A program made the position numbers and the translations under genes. From JAEUWI01 sp942492815 (GTDB lineage Bacteria; Hydrogenedentota; Hydrogenedentia; Hydrogenedentales; JAEUWI01): DNA of 64,000 nucleotides. Position 1 is the first letter of the stretch. The number at the start of each line of letters is the position of its first letter. Under the pieces are notes generated by a model that did not search any database, was not told the origin of the DNA, and saw only the letters and a program-made list of their open reading frames with translations. The stretch lies in NCBI GenBank assembly GCA_942492815.1, contig OW818658.1, positions 7,068,001 through 7,132,000 of the forward strand, given 5' to 3'. This document shows, piece by piece, positions 42,577-51,361 of the stretch.

Positions 42577-43590
42577 TGGTTTGCTGTAATCGATCAAGCG
42601 CACTTCTACATTCTCCGGGTCGAGGTGTACTTCCACGTCTGTGGCCTGAAATCCGTCTATGGTGATAGTGGGGGCTTCGAAGAGGGTGTCCGATTCGCTT
42701 TCGCGGAGGAAGAAGAGCTGGTAAACGCCGCGATCGACTTTGATCGAGGCCTTTCCTTTTGGCGGAATGGATACATCCCTGCCGAGATTGTCCTGTCGCA
42801 GGCCGGCGCTCATGGGGCTGTCGGAAGGGTTGAGGAAGCGGATTTCGAAGCTGCCCGCTTCCAGAGATCGTGAGAAATCGGGAAGGGACGCCTTGGGGTT
42901 GTAGGAGGAGGTCTTTTCGCGCTCGTTTCTGCTGCGTCGTGCGGCCCCGGCGATGGCGATGGTGGGCCGGTCGGGCGCGGTGTCGACGGATGGCGCGTCG
43001 GGCTGACTCGCCTGCGATGCGGGGGCTTCGGGCAGCTCCGATGCGCCGAGGGGCTGCTCCGTGGCGGAGGTGACGGCGCGCTCCAGGGGAATGTAGACGC
43101 CGGGCGCAATCTGGGCGACGGGCATGTTGTCCAGATCGAGTCCCGCGGATGGCGCGGGGGTTGAGGCGTCCGGTGCATGCGTAGAACGCAGGTTGCTTTT
43201 TGTTGTTAGCATGCCAGCGTCAAAGCGCGTTGTGAAGCTCGCGCCTTGCTCGTCGGTCCAGCGATAGATTTCGGTGACCTTTCCATCGCCGCCGACGCGG
43301 ATCGGCTCTATCGACACGAGCGCCTGGGCCTCGGCGAGGGAGATTCCTCGGACAAAGCGAGCGTGGAGTTCCGGTGTGAGCGCGGACTCGGGGGCGGCGG
43401 CGGGCGGTGATTCGACTTCGGGCACGACGGCTGGAGAGCGGCTTTCGACTGGCGGTTGTGTCGGCGTGACGATGCCGGTCGCCGGCGGTGGTGGCGCTGT
43501 TGTGGCTTTACCACTATCGCCACAACCGTAAAGGGTCGCGCAGGCGAGGAGTGTGATGAGGATGGGGTTTCCAGTTCGAGAGCCTGGCAT
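42568..43590 (-). CDS. Predicted lipoprotein, unknown function
   Basis: Protein of 340 residues. MPGSRTGNPILITLLACATL leads to a lipobox YGC (LYGC) with Cys near residue 22. The mature part begins with a Pro/Ala/Thr-rich linker, then a small domain around FVRGISLAEAQALVSIEPI and EIYRWTDEQGASFTTRF that resembles a periplasmic ligand-binding fold, another low-complexity linker, and a C-terminal beta-domain (SFEIRFLNPSDSPMSAGL, DVSIPPKGKASIKVDRG). I recognise no named family. The start is chosen for the lipoprotein signal. It lies in the same direction as the DUF4349 gene 157 bp upstream and may be co-transcribed. The 3' end lies inside a heptamer repeat. Confidence 0.65.
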   Translation of the reverse strand: MPGSRTGNPILITLLACATLYGCGDSGKATTAPPPPATGIVTPTQPPVESRSPAVVPEVESPPAAAPESALTPELHARFVRGISLAEAQALVSIEPIRVGGDGKVTEIYRWTDEQGASFTTRFDAGMLTTKSNLRSTHAPDASTPAPSAGLDLDNMPVAQIAPGVYIPLERAVTSATEQPLGASELPEAPASQASQPDAPSVDTAPDRPTIAIAGAARRSRNEREKTSSYNPKASLPDFSRSLEAGSFEIRFLNPSDSPMSAGLRQDNLGRDVSIPPKGKASIKVDRGVYQLFFLRESESDTLFEAPTITIDGFQATDVEVHLDPENVEVRLIDYSKPDN

Positions 43591-43747
43591 GGCGATGGAG
43601 CGTCCGTTTGGGTTGACGACGTTCAGTATCTGCAATGGCCGGGCGGAATGCAAGTGATTCGCCTAACAATGTCGGGCGCCGAAGGTGGGTTAAGCTTCCT
43701 ATCAAGATGAGTGGAAGTGAGTGTGAATCCGATGGAGAATAGCGTCG

Positions 43748-44749
43748 CTACGAGAAGGAGTTTTTCTTTGCGTTCTTGCGGTATATGTAGCGAGCGGCGA
43801 ACGCAAGCGGTGCCCAGACGGGGCACCAGACCGTGACCCAGATCACGATAAACCAGAGTCCCTGGGCAAAGCCGACGAGGTTGCGCAGGGCATCGGTAAA
43901 GACGCTGCCGGTGCTGAAGGTCGATGCGGGCGAGATCGGCCCGGCGGAGGGCGTTGCCGCCAACGTGACGCGCACGGTTGCGAATCCGATCTGGTTGGCC
44001 AGGTCGTTGATGCGCCCCTGCACCGTTTCGATCTCGCCGCGCACGCGGTCGATCTCCTTTTCCACATTCAAGATGGCCTGCATGTCGCCCGACTGTTCGA
44101 GATGGGCCAGAAGCCTGCCTTCGGTCTTCTCCAGATTGCGGAGGCGGGAGTTCATGTCCACAAATTGCAGGGTGACGTCTTGCGTGGTCAGGCTGCGCTG
44201 AAGGATTTTTCCCAGGGCCTCGATTCGGGCCATGGCCTCCTCAAGGCGGAGCGCGGGGATGCGCAGGGTCTGGCGGATCGTCGTGCCCTCTACGCCATCG
44301 CCCGACTCGTTGAGATCGGAAAGGTAGCCGCCCAATTCCACCGCCAGCGATTGGATCGCGGCGCTCTGTGTCTTTACCTCGTCCACCTGCAGATAGATTT
44401 CCATGGTCTTCACGAGATAGGGCTGAACCGGCGCGGCGGCCTCGGCCACGGAGAGGGCAGCTACGGGAAGCGCGGGGAGGGGAAAGAGGGAGGCGGTTTG
44501 TGTGACTTCGGCCTGGGCCACGTCCATCGCGCTATCCATAAGCCGCTCGGTCTGCACCGAATTGCGAGCGCCGCTATACTGTGGGGGTGCGGGCGATGAC
44601 TCAGCACTCCCCATGCGCTGCGCCTCCGACTTACTACTTGGCACGCCGTCGGATGACAAGGTGTTGTAGCATCCACAGAGCACCACCGCCATCACGAGCG
44701 CGGCGAGTGAGGAACGTCTCAGTGGAAAGTAATTGGAGCGAATGTTCAT
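43748..44749 (-). CDS. DUF4349 family lipoprotein
   Basis: Membrane protein of 333 residues with a lipoprotein-type N-terminus (SSLAALVMAVVLCGCYN, lipobox LCGC). The DUF4349 core spans about residues 110-260: YLVKTMEIYLQVDEVKTQSA, a beta domain around GGYLSDLNESG, then a long coiled coil (TTQDVTLQFVDMNSRLRNLE and QAILNVEKEIDRVRGEIETV). A C-terminal hydrophobic helix (GLWFIVIWVTVWCPVW) and basic tail (RYIYRKNAKKNSFS) follow, as in other family members. Function is unknown; members are often linked to envelope stress. The start at 44749 has an AGGGC-rich upstream; an ATG at 44764 is an alternative. Confidence 0.85.
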   Translation of the reverse strand: MNIRSNYFPLRRSSLAALVMAVVLCGCYNTLSSDGVPSSKSEAQRMGSAESSPAPPQYSGARNSVQTERLMDSAMDVAQAEVTQTASLFPLPALPVAALSVAEAAAPVQPYLVKTMEIYLQVDEVKTQSAAIQSLAVELGGYLSDLNESGDGVEGTTIRQTLRIPALRLEEAMARIEALGKILQRSLTTQDVTLQFVDMNSRLRNLEKTEGRLLAHLEQSGDMQAILNVEKEIDRVRGEIETVQGRINDLANQIGFATVRVTLAATPSAGPISPASTFSTGSVFTDALRNLVGFAQGLWFIVIWVTVWCPVWAPLAFAARYIYRKNAKKNSFS

Positions 44750-44929
44750 GCCCTGAGCCCTCATGAATTTGTTGATTCTGCCATGGAGTCGACGGCACCT
44801 CGCTTCAAGGCCCGACGTGTCCCATCCATACTATAACGATTCCCACCACCCGTCCAGCAGAAAAATCGCGGGAATGCCTCTTGCATCGCGGGGCCCGCCT
44901 CGGTATCGTATGCGCTGAGGAGGATTTCC

Positions 44930-46207
44930 ATGAGAGCGATATCCAGATCGAGAGCCACGGCGTCATCGAGTTGTCTGTTGAAGCTGGTGGGCCTGGTGTT
45001 TTTCCTGGTGGGGATGGGGTTGTTCATTGGCCTGAGCGGGGTGCCGCTGATGAACTGGTTCACGGCGCAATCGTGGCCCTCGGTGCCCTGTACGATTCTG
45101 AGCAGTTCCGTGGACACCCATTCCTCTTCGGACGGCGGGGACACCTACAGCGTGGACATCCGCTATGCCTATGAGTACGACGGCGTCCCCTATGAGAGCG
45201 ACCGCTACAGTTTCTTTGGCGGGTCCTCCTCGGGCTACGACGGCAAGCAGGCGGCCGTGGACCAGTACCCCGCCGGAGAGACGCGGGAGTGCTACGTCAA
45301 TCCCGAGACCCCGAGCGAGGCGGTGTTGAACCGGGCCTTCAGCGGTGTTTACCTCATTGGTGGCTTCGGCCTGATATTCGTCTTTGTTTCTATCGCGGTG
45401 TTTTTTGCGGGCTCGCGGGTGGCGGGCAAGACGGCCCATACCGTGCCGTCCATGTTCCGGGGGGAGGGTGCGCCCAAGAACTATCGCTACACCATATCCA
45501 GCGGCACAAGTGCTGTTCCGACCGAGGCGCCGGATTTGGGGACGATTGCGCTGAAGGGAGGGAACAACAGCATCTTTGGTTTTGCCTTCCTCCTGATATT
45601 CGCCCTGATCTGGAATGGCATCATCAGCGTTGCCGTATGGGACACAGTGGACATCGGCGATGGCGGCGCCTTCGACATTGTTTCGGCGCTCTTTCTGATC
45701 CCCTTCGTCCTCATCGGTTTGGCGTTGATCTTCGGCGTGGGCTATTTCTTTCTTACGCTGTTCAATCCCCGGCCCGATTTGAAGATGACGCCGGGTTACC
45801 TGCCATTGGCGGGCGCGGTGGTGGTGAGTTGGAGTTTCCGGGGTAACCCGAGCCGGATCCAGAAGCTGACGATCTTCGTGCAGGGCCAGGAGGCCGCGAC
45901 GTATCGTCGCGGGACCTCCACTTCGACGGACAAGAGCGTGTTTGAGAAGATTGTGGCGATTGAGACGACAGAGCCTGCGGCCATCGCAGCGGGCGAGGCC
46001 ACGTTTACCATGCCGGAGTTCACCGCGCCGTCTTTCAACGGTCCGAACAACAAGATTCTGTGGCAGGTGAAGGTCCACGGCGAGATCCACCGCTGGCCCG
46101 ATGTGAACGAGGAATTTGAACTGGTGGTACATCCCCTGCCGCTGCCCCAGGGATCCACGCACCAGCCCGCTGAATTTCACGTTTCCGGATCGGGAGAAAG
46201 CGCATGA
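44930..46207 (+). CDS. DUF3592 membrane protein
   Basis: Integral membrane protein of 425 residues with four predicted helices: LLKLVGLVFFLVGMGLFIG, VYLIGGFGLIFVFVSIAVFF, FGFAFLLIFALIWNGIISVA and IVSALFLIPFVLIGLALIFG. Between helices one and two lies the DUF3592 domain (WPSVPCTILSSSVDTHSS then YSVDIRYAYEYDGVPYESDR and YNPETP-like CYVNPETPSEAVLNRAF). A C-terminal extracytoplasmic-looking beta domain (about 290-425) is an addition. The ATG at 44930 follows GAGGATTTCC. Its stop overlaps the next start by four bases, indicating coupling to the arrestin-like gene. DUF3592 has no established function. Confidence 0.85.
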   Translation: MRAISRSRATASSSCLLKLVGLVFFLVGMGLFIGLSGVPLMNWFTAQSWPSVPCTILSSSVDTHSSSDGGDTYSVDIRYAYEYDGVPYESDRYSFFGGSSSGYDGKQAAVDQYPAGETRECYVNPETPSEAVLNRAFSGVYLIGGFGLIFVFVSIAVFFAGSRVAGKTAHTVPSMFRGEGAPKNYRYTISSGTSAVPTEAPDLGTIALKGGNNSIFGFAFLLIFALIWNGIISVAVWDTVDIGDGGAFDIVSALFLIPFVLIGLALIFGVGYFFLTLFNPRPDLKMTPGYLPLAGAVVVSWSFRGNPSRIQKLTIFVQGQEAATYRRGTSTSTDKSVFEKIVAIETTEPAAIAAGEATFTMPEFTAPSFNGPNNKILWQVKVHGEIHRWPDVNEEFELVVHPLPLPQGSTHQPAEFHVSGSGESA

Positions 46208-46572
46208 GCCTTACACTGCGAATCAATCAAGACCCCAACACACTGGTGCCCGGTCAGGTTATCGACGGGATTGCGGGCTGGCGATTGGACGATGCACCGA
46301 AGGATGCGCTGTTGCGGCTCTTCTGGTTTACGGAAGGAAAAGGAACCTGCGATGTGGGTGTGGTGGAGGAGTTATCCCTGCCCCACCAACTCGCGGAGTT
46401 GAGCGGCACCTTTCGCTTCACGCTACCCGCCGCGCCCTACAGTTTCTGTGGACAATTGATCACGCTGAAGTGGGCCATCGAGTTGCTGGTCGACAAGGGC
46501 GATCTGGTGGAGCGGCTGGACCTGATCGTGTCGCCGTGGGTGGAGCAGGTGAGCCTGAAGAAAGTGGAGTAG
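46204..46572 (+). CDS. Small beta-rich protein, arrestin/Spo0M-like
   Basis: Protein of 122 residues, all beta by pattern. PGQVIDGIAGWRLDDAP at the start and FRFTLPAAPYSFCGQLITLK plus WAIELLVD toward the end recall arrestin-N/Spo0M-like sandwiches, in which GxxIxGxV and LPxxPxS motifs alternate. There is no signal or membrane helix. The start overlaps the DUF3592 stop (ATGA), and the P-loop ATPase gene begins two bases after its stop. The tight packing implies that the three products work together, perhaps as adaptor, membrane and motor parts. The fold call is inferred from pattern only. Confidence 0.65.
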   Translation: MSLTLRINQDPNTLVPGQVIDGIAGWRLDDAPKDALLRLFWFTEGKGTCDVGVVEELSLPHQLAELSGTFRFTLPAAPYSFCGQLITLKWAIELLVDKGDLVERLDLIVSPWVEQVSLKKVE

Positions 46573-46573
46573 G

Positions 46574-47152
46574 GTGGTTGCCGCAGACAAGAATCCTTTC
46601 CGCGTTGCGCGCATTGAGGGGCTGGCGTATCGCGCGCCGGATTTTGACTGGGAGGTTTTTCTGGCACGGCTGGAGGCGCCAGGGCTGCGCGGGGCGATCG
46701 TGGGGCCCCATGGCTCCGGGAAGACCACGCTGCTGCTGGAGACGCAGTCGCGCCTGAAGGCGCGGGGCATTCCGGTGCGCTACGGATTCCTGAATGCAGA
46801 GACCCGCTTCAAGGCGCGCCAGGCTCGTGCCCTGGTGGCGGACATGTCTCGTGATGCGGTGCTGTTTCTCGATGGCGCGGAGCAACTGGATGCGCTGACG
46901 TGGCGCTGGGTGCTTTGGCGCGCGCTGCGGCTGCGCGGGCTGGTGGTCACGATTCATCAGCCGGGGCGCTTGCCGACGATTCACACGACGGAGACGGGGG
47001 AGGAATTGTTGCGGGCACTACTGGAGCAACTGGTGGGCGAGGAATGGACGCGCTACTGGCCGCGTGCGCGGGGACATTTTCAGCGCTGCGGGGGGAATAT
47101 ACGGGATGTGTTTTTTGCGTTGTACGACGACTGCGCGGCGGGGAGGATCTGA
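46574..47152 (+). CDS. Small P-loop ATPase
   Basis: ATPase of 192 residues starting with GTG at 46574. Walker A GPHGSGKTT (residues about 44-52) and Walker B AVLFLDGAEQLD are clear; the spacing and the ALFLDGAEQ form resemble STAND/AAA-type or IstB/TniB-like helper ATPases. No DNA-binding or sensor domain is fused. The segment RGLVVTIHQPGRLPTIHTT between is consistent with the second strand and sensor region. It is the third gene in a coupled run with DUF3592 and the arrestin-like protein, without its own ribosome-binding site. Function unknown. Confidence 0.75.
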   Translation: MVAADKNPFRVARIEGLAYRAPDFDWEVFLARLEAPGLRGAIVGPHGSGKTTLLLETQSRLKARGIPVRYGFLNAETRFKARQARALVADMSRDAVLFLDGAEQLDALTWRWVLWRALRLRGLVVTIHQPGRLPTIHTTETGEELLRALLEQLVGEEWTRYWPRARGHFQRCGGNIRDVFFALYDDCAAGRI

Positions 47153-47330
47153 CCACGGAAGGGCACGGAAAAGCACGGAAGGGGGAACAGGGGGCGAAAT
47201 TTTTTTGACCACGGATGGCACGGATAACACGGATGGAAATAATACAGGGAGCCCGAGGGATAGAAGGTTCTGGCTCCATCGGGCGAAGCACTTGTCCCTC
47301 TTCATCCGTGTTATCCGTGCAATCCGTGGT
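47151..47330. repeat. CACGGA-type repeats, copy 4 plus an inverted CACGGATAA pair
   Basis: Copy of the CACGGAAGGGCACGGAA word at 47151-47182 starts inside the stop codon region of the ATPase. ACCACGGATGGCACGGATAA (47208 onward, 28 bp to 47235) and its inverted copy at 47303-47330 differ at one position. The 67 bp between arms carry no gene. Confidence 0.85.
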
Positions 47331-47347
47331 AGGAAAAATCGTAGTCC

Positions 47348-47893
47348 CTACTTCCACACGCCCACGTATTTCTTGCGGTATTTCAGGTCGGGCTCGGTTT
47401 CGCTGAGGGCGAGGGCCTGGGTGCGGATGGATTCGTGGGGTGCGGCGTCGTGGAGGGTTCTGTGGGCGACGATGATGTCGTAGCGGATGAGCGTGCAGTT
47501 CTTCTCGCCGGCGCAATCGTTGAAGCGTGTGGCGAGGCCCGCGAGGAGTCTTTCTCGGTGTTTCGGGCCGACCGCGCCGATTTTCCAGAGGGACTGGAGC
47601 GCGTGGCGAGCGGTGACGAATTTCCCGTCGCGCGTGACGTTGAGTAGCGCATCGAAGTCTTTGAGGATACGGTTTTTCGGATCGCTCTTGGCCAGGTTGC
47701 AGAGTAGTTGTGCGGCGATGGAGCGGAGACGGTTGTCGGGACTCATGAGATCGCAGACGAGTTCGTCCCACGCGTCATAGGCCCAGTCCACGGGATGGTT
47801 GGTCGCTTCGAGGAGAGAATGGTAGGCCTCGCCCTGGATGTTCTTGTCGAGGGCGTGGATGTTTTGGAGGTGTGTCTGGATGGCGGGGTTCAT
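47348..47893 (-). CDS. HEAT-repeat-like protein, unknown function
   Basis: Protein of 181 residues built from antiparallel helices with HEAT-like spacing, for example AYDAWDELVCDLMSPDNRLR then SIAAQLLCNLAKSDPKNRIL, and KFVTARHALQSLWKIGAVGP. No signal or membrane segment. Such scaffolds mediate protein contacts and are common in phycobilisome-lyase-like and other regulatory proteins; no specific role is visible. The ATG at 47893 is the only good start. The coding strand is opposite to the upstream trio, and the stop lies next to an inverted CACGGATAA repeat. Confidence 0.7.
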   Translation of the reverse strand: MNPAIQTHLQNIHALDKNIQGEAYHSLLEATNHPVDWAYDAWDELVCDLMSPDNRLRSIAAQLLCNLAKSDPKNRILKDFDALLNVTRDGKFVTARHALQSLWKIGAVGPKHRERLLAGLATRFNDCAGEKNCTLIRYDIIVAHRTLHDAAPHESIRTQALALSETEPDLKYRKKYVGVWK

Positions 47894-47973
47894 AGGGTCA
47901 GTGTACCCGGCGTGAAAAGAGCGTGCAAACCTATTGTCATAAAAGCAATTTGGAATCTGCTGTCAGCAATGCA

Positions 47974-48990
47974 CTATTTCGCAGGCATTTTTCGAACCGT
48001 ATCGCCGTCAAACATCCAGACGTTTCCAGTCTCGGAGGAAAGATGCACGCCCCCTATCCACTCGTCGATGGGATTGGTGGGGTATGCGGACGCGCGCCCC
48101 TCGAGGACGGCCCTGCCGAAATCGGTCAGCGTGACTTCCGCGTCGCGGTAGGAATCTGAAGGGCTTTTCAATTGCAGAAGGGGCTGTGGATTTTTGGTGT
48201 TGGCCATTTGTTTGAGCCGGTAAAATAGATATCCATCCCCAGTACTGTCGCCAGTCTCCCAGGTATCGCAAAGCACCTCTGCGATCACTCGGGTGGCGTT
48301 GGGTCCGTTTTCTCCGATTTGTGCGAGGAGCATGCTGTCCCACAGGGAGAGCCCGGTCTCGCGTTTCGGATACCGATTCAGCAGGTTGGACAGAATACGT
48401 GGCACGGTATCTGAGCCACTGCCAGCAATCTCCATAAGCGCCTCGGGGGTGTCGTTTGTGATGGCGGTCCATGCGGCTCTGTACGTGGCGAGGTGTGTTG
48501 CCGACATCTGGACAGGTTCCGGATGTTGTCTCAGGTCTTCGGGGCACAAACATCCCACGGAGATATATGGCAATTTGTGGTGCGCAAGGGCCTCCAGCGG
48601 CACGAGATGAATTTTTGCGGGATCGGCACCAGTGCCTTCAATCAATCGAATCGTGAAGATGACGAAGAGCTGATCGTGTAGTTCGTTGCCCGCCCAAAGG
48701 TAAATTGCGGGCGCGTCGCGGAGGCGTTCCAACGTGCGTGGTTGATCGGATAGGACGCTGTGTTCATAGGAACTACGAAATTCCTCCTCCGCCCACGCCG
48801 GATCGACGACGTTCCAGAAATCCTGTCGCAACGCGGTCCATGTCGATAAGGAGTGGAAGTTGCGTAGCGGGCCGCACGTCAGATCGTCCCGGTGGACCAG
48901 CAGTCGATCTTTCGCGCCAAAGGCTACGTTCCACGTCCCCGCGGCAGAATCGCCGGGCAGGAGGTGGATGCCGTGGTCGGTGATGTTCAT
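47974..48990 (-). CDS. DUF1835 domain protein
   Basis: Protein of 338 residues. The N-terminus MNITDHGIHLLPGDSAAGTW followed by DRLLVHRDDLTCGPLRNF is the DUF1835 signature (HxxxGDSAA, VxxDxLSxGP). A central helical part and a C-terminal winged-helix-like stretch (LTDFGRAVLEGRASAYP) complete the chain. The family occurs widely in bacteria, sometimes with RNA polymerase-like or DNA-binding partners, but its function is not established. A start at 49017 would add nine residues; neither start has a strong ribosome-binding site. The AbrB-like gene lies 61 bp upstream in the same direction. Confidence 0.8.
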   Translation of the reverse strand: MNITDHGIHLLPGDSAAGTWNVAFGAKDRLLVHRDDLTCGPLRNFHSLSTWTALRQDFWNVVDPAWAEEEFRSSYEHSVLSDQPRTLERLRDAPAIYLWAGNELHDQLFVIFTIRLIEGTGADPAKIHLVPLEALAHHKLPYISVGCLCPEDLRQHPEPVQMSATHLATYRAAWTAITNDTPEALMEIAGSGSDTVPRILSNLLNRYPKRETGLSLWDSMLLAQIGENGPNATRVIAEVLCDTWETGDSTGDGYLFYRLKQMANTKNPQPLLQLKSPSDSYRDAEVTLTDFGRAVLEGRASAYPTNPIDEWIGGVHLSSETGNVWMFDGDTVRKMPAK

Positions 48991-49051
48991 CGTGATGCCC
49001 GCCGCGGTTGCTCTCATTGTGATTTTGCCAAGCCGGTGCGGTCCAGCGCGC

Positions 49052-49321
49052 TCAACGGTTACGGCGTGCCGCGTTTTCGAGTATCGCCTCCTGCATCTCC
49101 TCGACCGTCTTCGGCGGGCCCTTATACTTGTCCTTCAGGATTCCCTTCAGGCTCGCAATACTCACGGTCTTTGGCCGGAGCGCGTAAGACCCGTCGTTAG
49201 TGCGCTCGAAGACGATCCGGTCCCCAGTTTTCAGGTGGAGATCGTCCCGGAGTACTTTGGGAAGGGTGATCCGACCCTTGCTTGTGAGCGTGGATTCCAT
49301 TTTCTTCGAAATGTCCTGCAT
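49052..49321 (-). CDS. AbrB/MazE/SpoVT-type DNA-binding protein
   Basis: Swapped-hairpin DNA-binding protein of 89 residues. The SpoVT/AbrB signature is in STLTSKGRITLPKVLRDDLH, followed by GDRIVFERTNDGSYALRP. Family members are the antitoxins of type II systems (MazE, VapB, PrlF) or transition-state regulators. AAGGAG lies eight bases before the ATG at 49321, favouring it over upstream in-frame ATGs. No PIN, MazF or other toxin gene adjoins it on either side, so it may be an orphan antitoxin or a stand-alone regulator, possibly of the DUF1835 gene directly downstream. Confidence 0.85.
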   Translation of the reverse strand: MQDISKKMESTLTSKGRITLPKVLRDDLHLKTGDRIVFERTNDGSYALRPKTVSIASLKGILKDKYKGPPKTVEEMQEAILENAARRNR

Positions 49322-49737
49322 CGGTTTCACTCCTTGCTTCATTGTAAGGAGGGCGTTGCGGTCTGTCAATAGAGCAAAGGTTTCCTCTAGCTTTTAAAAA
49401 TAACCGGCGCGAGGAACGCTGTGTCGCTATGGGCGTCGGCAATTGGTCAGGGGCCAAGTATGCCGAAGTCCCAACACCCACAAGCTGTCGGCCGCCTGAG
49501 GCGGCCCGCGTGTGGGTGGCACCCATGGTTCGTGTTGGTTTCGGCCAGACGCGTCGTTACAGGACATTACTTCAGGAAGTCTCGCCTCGCCCTCCCAGAG
49601 ATGGAATCGCCCGAGTCAGGATCTCCCCCTTTGTGCCGCAGGAGCGGCACGGTATGCATTACCACGGAGGGCCGTGTCAACGAGCGGAGGGGGGCGGGGT
49701 GTTCACGCCTTTTCGGGTCGCCGAGCGCCACTGTCCC
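49322..49737. other. 416-bp intergenic region with hairpin and REP-like element
   Basis: No gene. A large two-part hairpin spans 49475-49518: outer arms CACCCACA and TGTGGGTG, inner stem GGCCGCC-TGA-GGCGGCC (49490-49506). A REP-like element follows at 49633-49686. Confidence 0.6.
49633..49686 (+). repeat. REP-like element 4 (remote copy)
   Basis: GTGCCGCAGGAGCGGCAC, GTATGCA, TTACCACGGAGGGCCGTG and CAACGAG follow the same order as elements 2 and 3 around the RAYT gene 17 kb away. The first hairpin has compensatory changes (TGCCGC/GCGGCA instead of TTCCGC/GCGGAA), so the fold is conserved while the sequence drifts. Confidence 0.8.
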
Positions 49738-51168
49738 TCAGTTGTACATGAAATAGGCGGTGGCTTTGCAGGCTTTGTCGGTTTTGATACGGACCCAGTG
49801 GGCGCTATAGCCATCGGGGAAGATGTGGTGCTGGTAGGTCTTGGCGGGGAGCTCGAAGGTGTCGTACCACTGCCAGGCGCCGTTGCCGAGGAAGTCGACT
49901 TCGATACGGAATTTTACGGTCTCTTCGCTTTCGTGTGCGATGTGGAGGACTTTCTTGTCGAAGCCGGTCATGAGGAAAGGGTCGGAGAAGGTGTCGGCGC
50001 GGACGTCGCTCTCCCACCAGGGGCCGCCCCAGCCTTTGGGCTTGCCCATCTGCCAGAGGTCGTCGATGTTGCCGAACCAGAAGCCGGACTGGGGCTGGCC
50101 TACGGCGTTGTCGGTCTGGTCGCCGGCCATGACGAAGAGGCCGCGCCAGTAGCAGAAGTCGGGCACGATGCGCAGGTGCGTGCCGATGGGGCGCACGCCC
50201 CAGATGTGACCGTCGTAGACTTGCGTGGGCAGCTCGTAGAACATGCCGTGGACGTCCATGAGGTAGCGCTCGGTCTGGGCTTCGCGGATCCGCATCCACT
50301 CGGTGTTCCAGGTGTGATCGAAGGTTTGGCTCGCCTTGGGGAGGAGGTAGCGGCTCCATTTGCCGTCGTGGAGCACGCGGAGGATGACGGAGGCCTTGTC
50401 CCAACCCGTGGCGAAGATGGTGTTGCCGTAGCGCTCGCCCGCGTTGGGGTTTTGCTTGCCTGCAACTTCCACGAAGGGGTTGCGCTCGACGATGCTCCAG
50501 GCCGCGCCGTCGAACTGGGCCAGGCATCCGCTGGCGCGACGTCCGAGGAACTCGGCCTCTTCGTAGGTGTTATTGGCGACGACGAGCTTGCCCTGGGCGC
50601 TGTGCATGCCCTTGAAATGGGGCTGGCCCTGGATGCCCAGCTCCTGGACGAGATCGAAAAGCTGGGTCGCTTCGAGGGTTTGGAGATCGACCTCGAAGAG
50701 GAGGCCCTCCATGGTGAGGAAGTAGGCCAGCGTCTCGGGAGTGACGAGGTGGCGGGCGGTGGCGGTGAGGCGGTGACCCTTGAGGGCTTGAATGGTGCGA
50801 ACGGTGCCCTGGGCGTCGATGACGTGGGGGCCGATGATGGCCTGTTCGGTTTCCCAGTGGATCATGCGGTTGGCGAAGGTGCCGGTGACGGACTCGGGGT
50901 GCTTCGTCATGGTCATATCGTCGTTGATGGCGTAGAGGCCGATGCCGTCGCCCTTGATGTGGGCGACGTAGCCAATGGCCCAGAGCTTCTCGGCCCAGGG
51001 GATGAGGGCGCCGATGCCGGTTTCCGAGGTGCTTCCCGCACCTTCGGCCATGACGGTGAGGCTGGGGAAGACGCCGTTGATTTCCACGGGGGGCTTTTCC
51101 TGGGCTGGAGCGAGGGCGGCCAGGGTGAGGCCAAGGGCGGTGGCGAGAATACGGAGTGGCGAATGCAT
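49738..51168 (-). CDS. Secreted protein of unknown function
   Basis: Exported protein of 476 residues. MHSPLRILATALGLTLAALA followed by PAQE is a signal peptide, and GGGAGC lies before the ATG at 51168. The body is Trp- and Gly-rich with repeated beta-blade-like segments (for example GTVRTIQALKGHRLTATARH, GIQGQPHFKGMHSAQGKLVV, DHTWNTEWMRIREAQTERYL), which suggests a beta-propeller. No catalytic motif or family recognised by eye. It is monocistronic and divergent from the membrane protein at 51362. Its size and signal resemble other secreted glycan-associated proteins in the window, but this is only context. Confidence 0.7.
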   Translation of the reverse strand: MHSPLRILATALGLTLAALAPAQEKPPVEINGVFPSLTVMAEGAGSTSETGIGALIPWAEKLWAIGYVAHIKGDGIGLYAINDDMTMTKHPESVTGTFANRMIHWETEQAIIGPHVIDAQGTVRTIQALKGHRLTATARHLVTPETLAYFLTMEGLLFEVDLQTLEATQLFDLVQELGIQGQPHFKGMHSAQGKLVVANNTYEEAEFLGRRASGCLAQFDGAAWSIVERNPFVEVAGKQNPNAGERYGNTIFATGWDKASVILRVLHDGKWSRYLLPKASQTFDHTWNTEWMRIREAQTERYLMDVHGMFYELPTQVYDGHIWGVRPIGTHLRIVPDFCYWRGLFVMAGDQTDNAVGQPQSGFWFGNIDDLWQMGKPKGWGGPWWESDVRADTFSDPFLMTGFDKKVLHIAHESEETVKFRIEVDFLGNGAWQWYDTFELPAKTYQHHIFPDGYSAHWVRIKTDKACKATAYFMYN

Positions 51169-51361
51169 GCGAAGCTCCCTGGGTTCGTACTGCAAGTGCG
51201 GTTACCGTTCACGATTGGGGAGGCCCCCCGTGCTGTTCAAGGGACGACGGAATGCGGCGGTGCATTCAATTTTTGTTGGCAGGGCGATTTGCGGTGTGAA
51301 ACCTGCGCGGGTGCTGGGGTAAGCTCAGCGCTGGCATTGGACGGGTGACAGGGAAGGCAGC

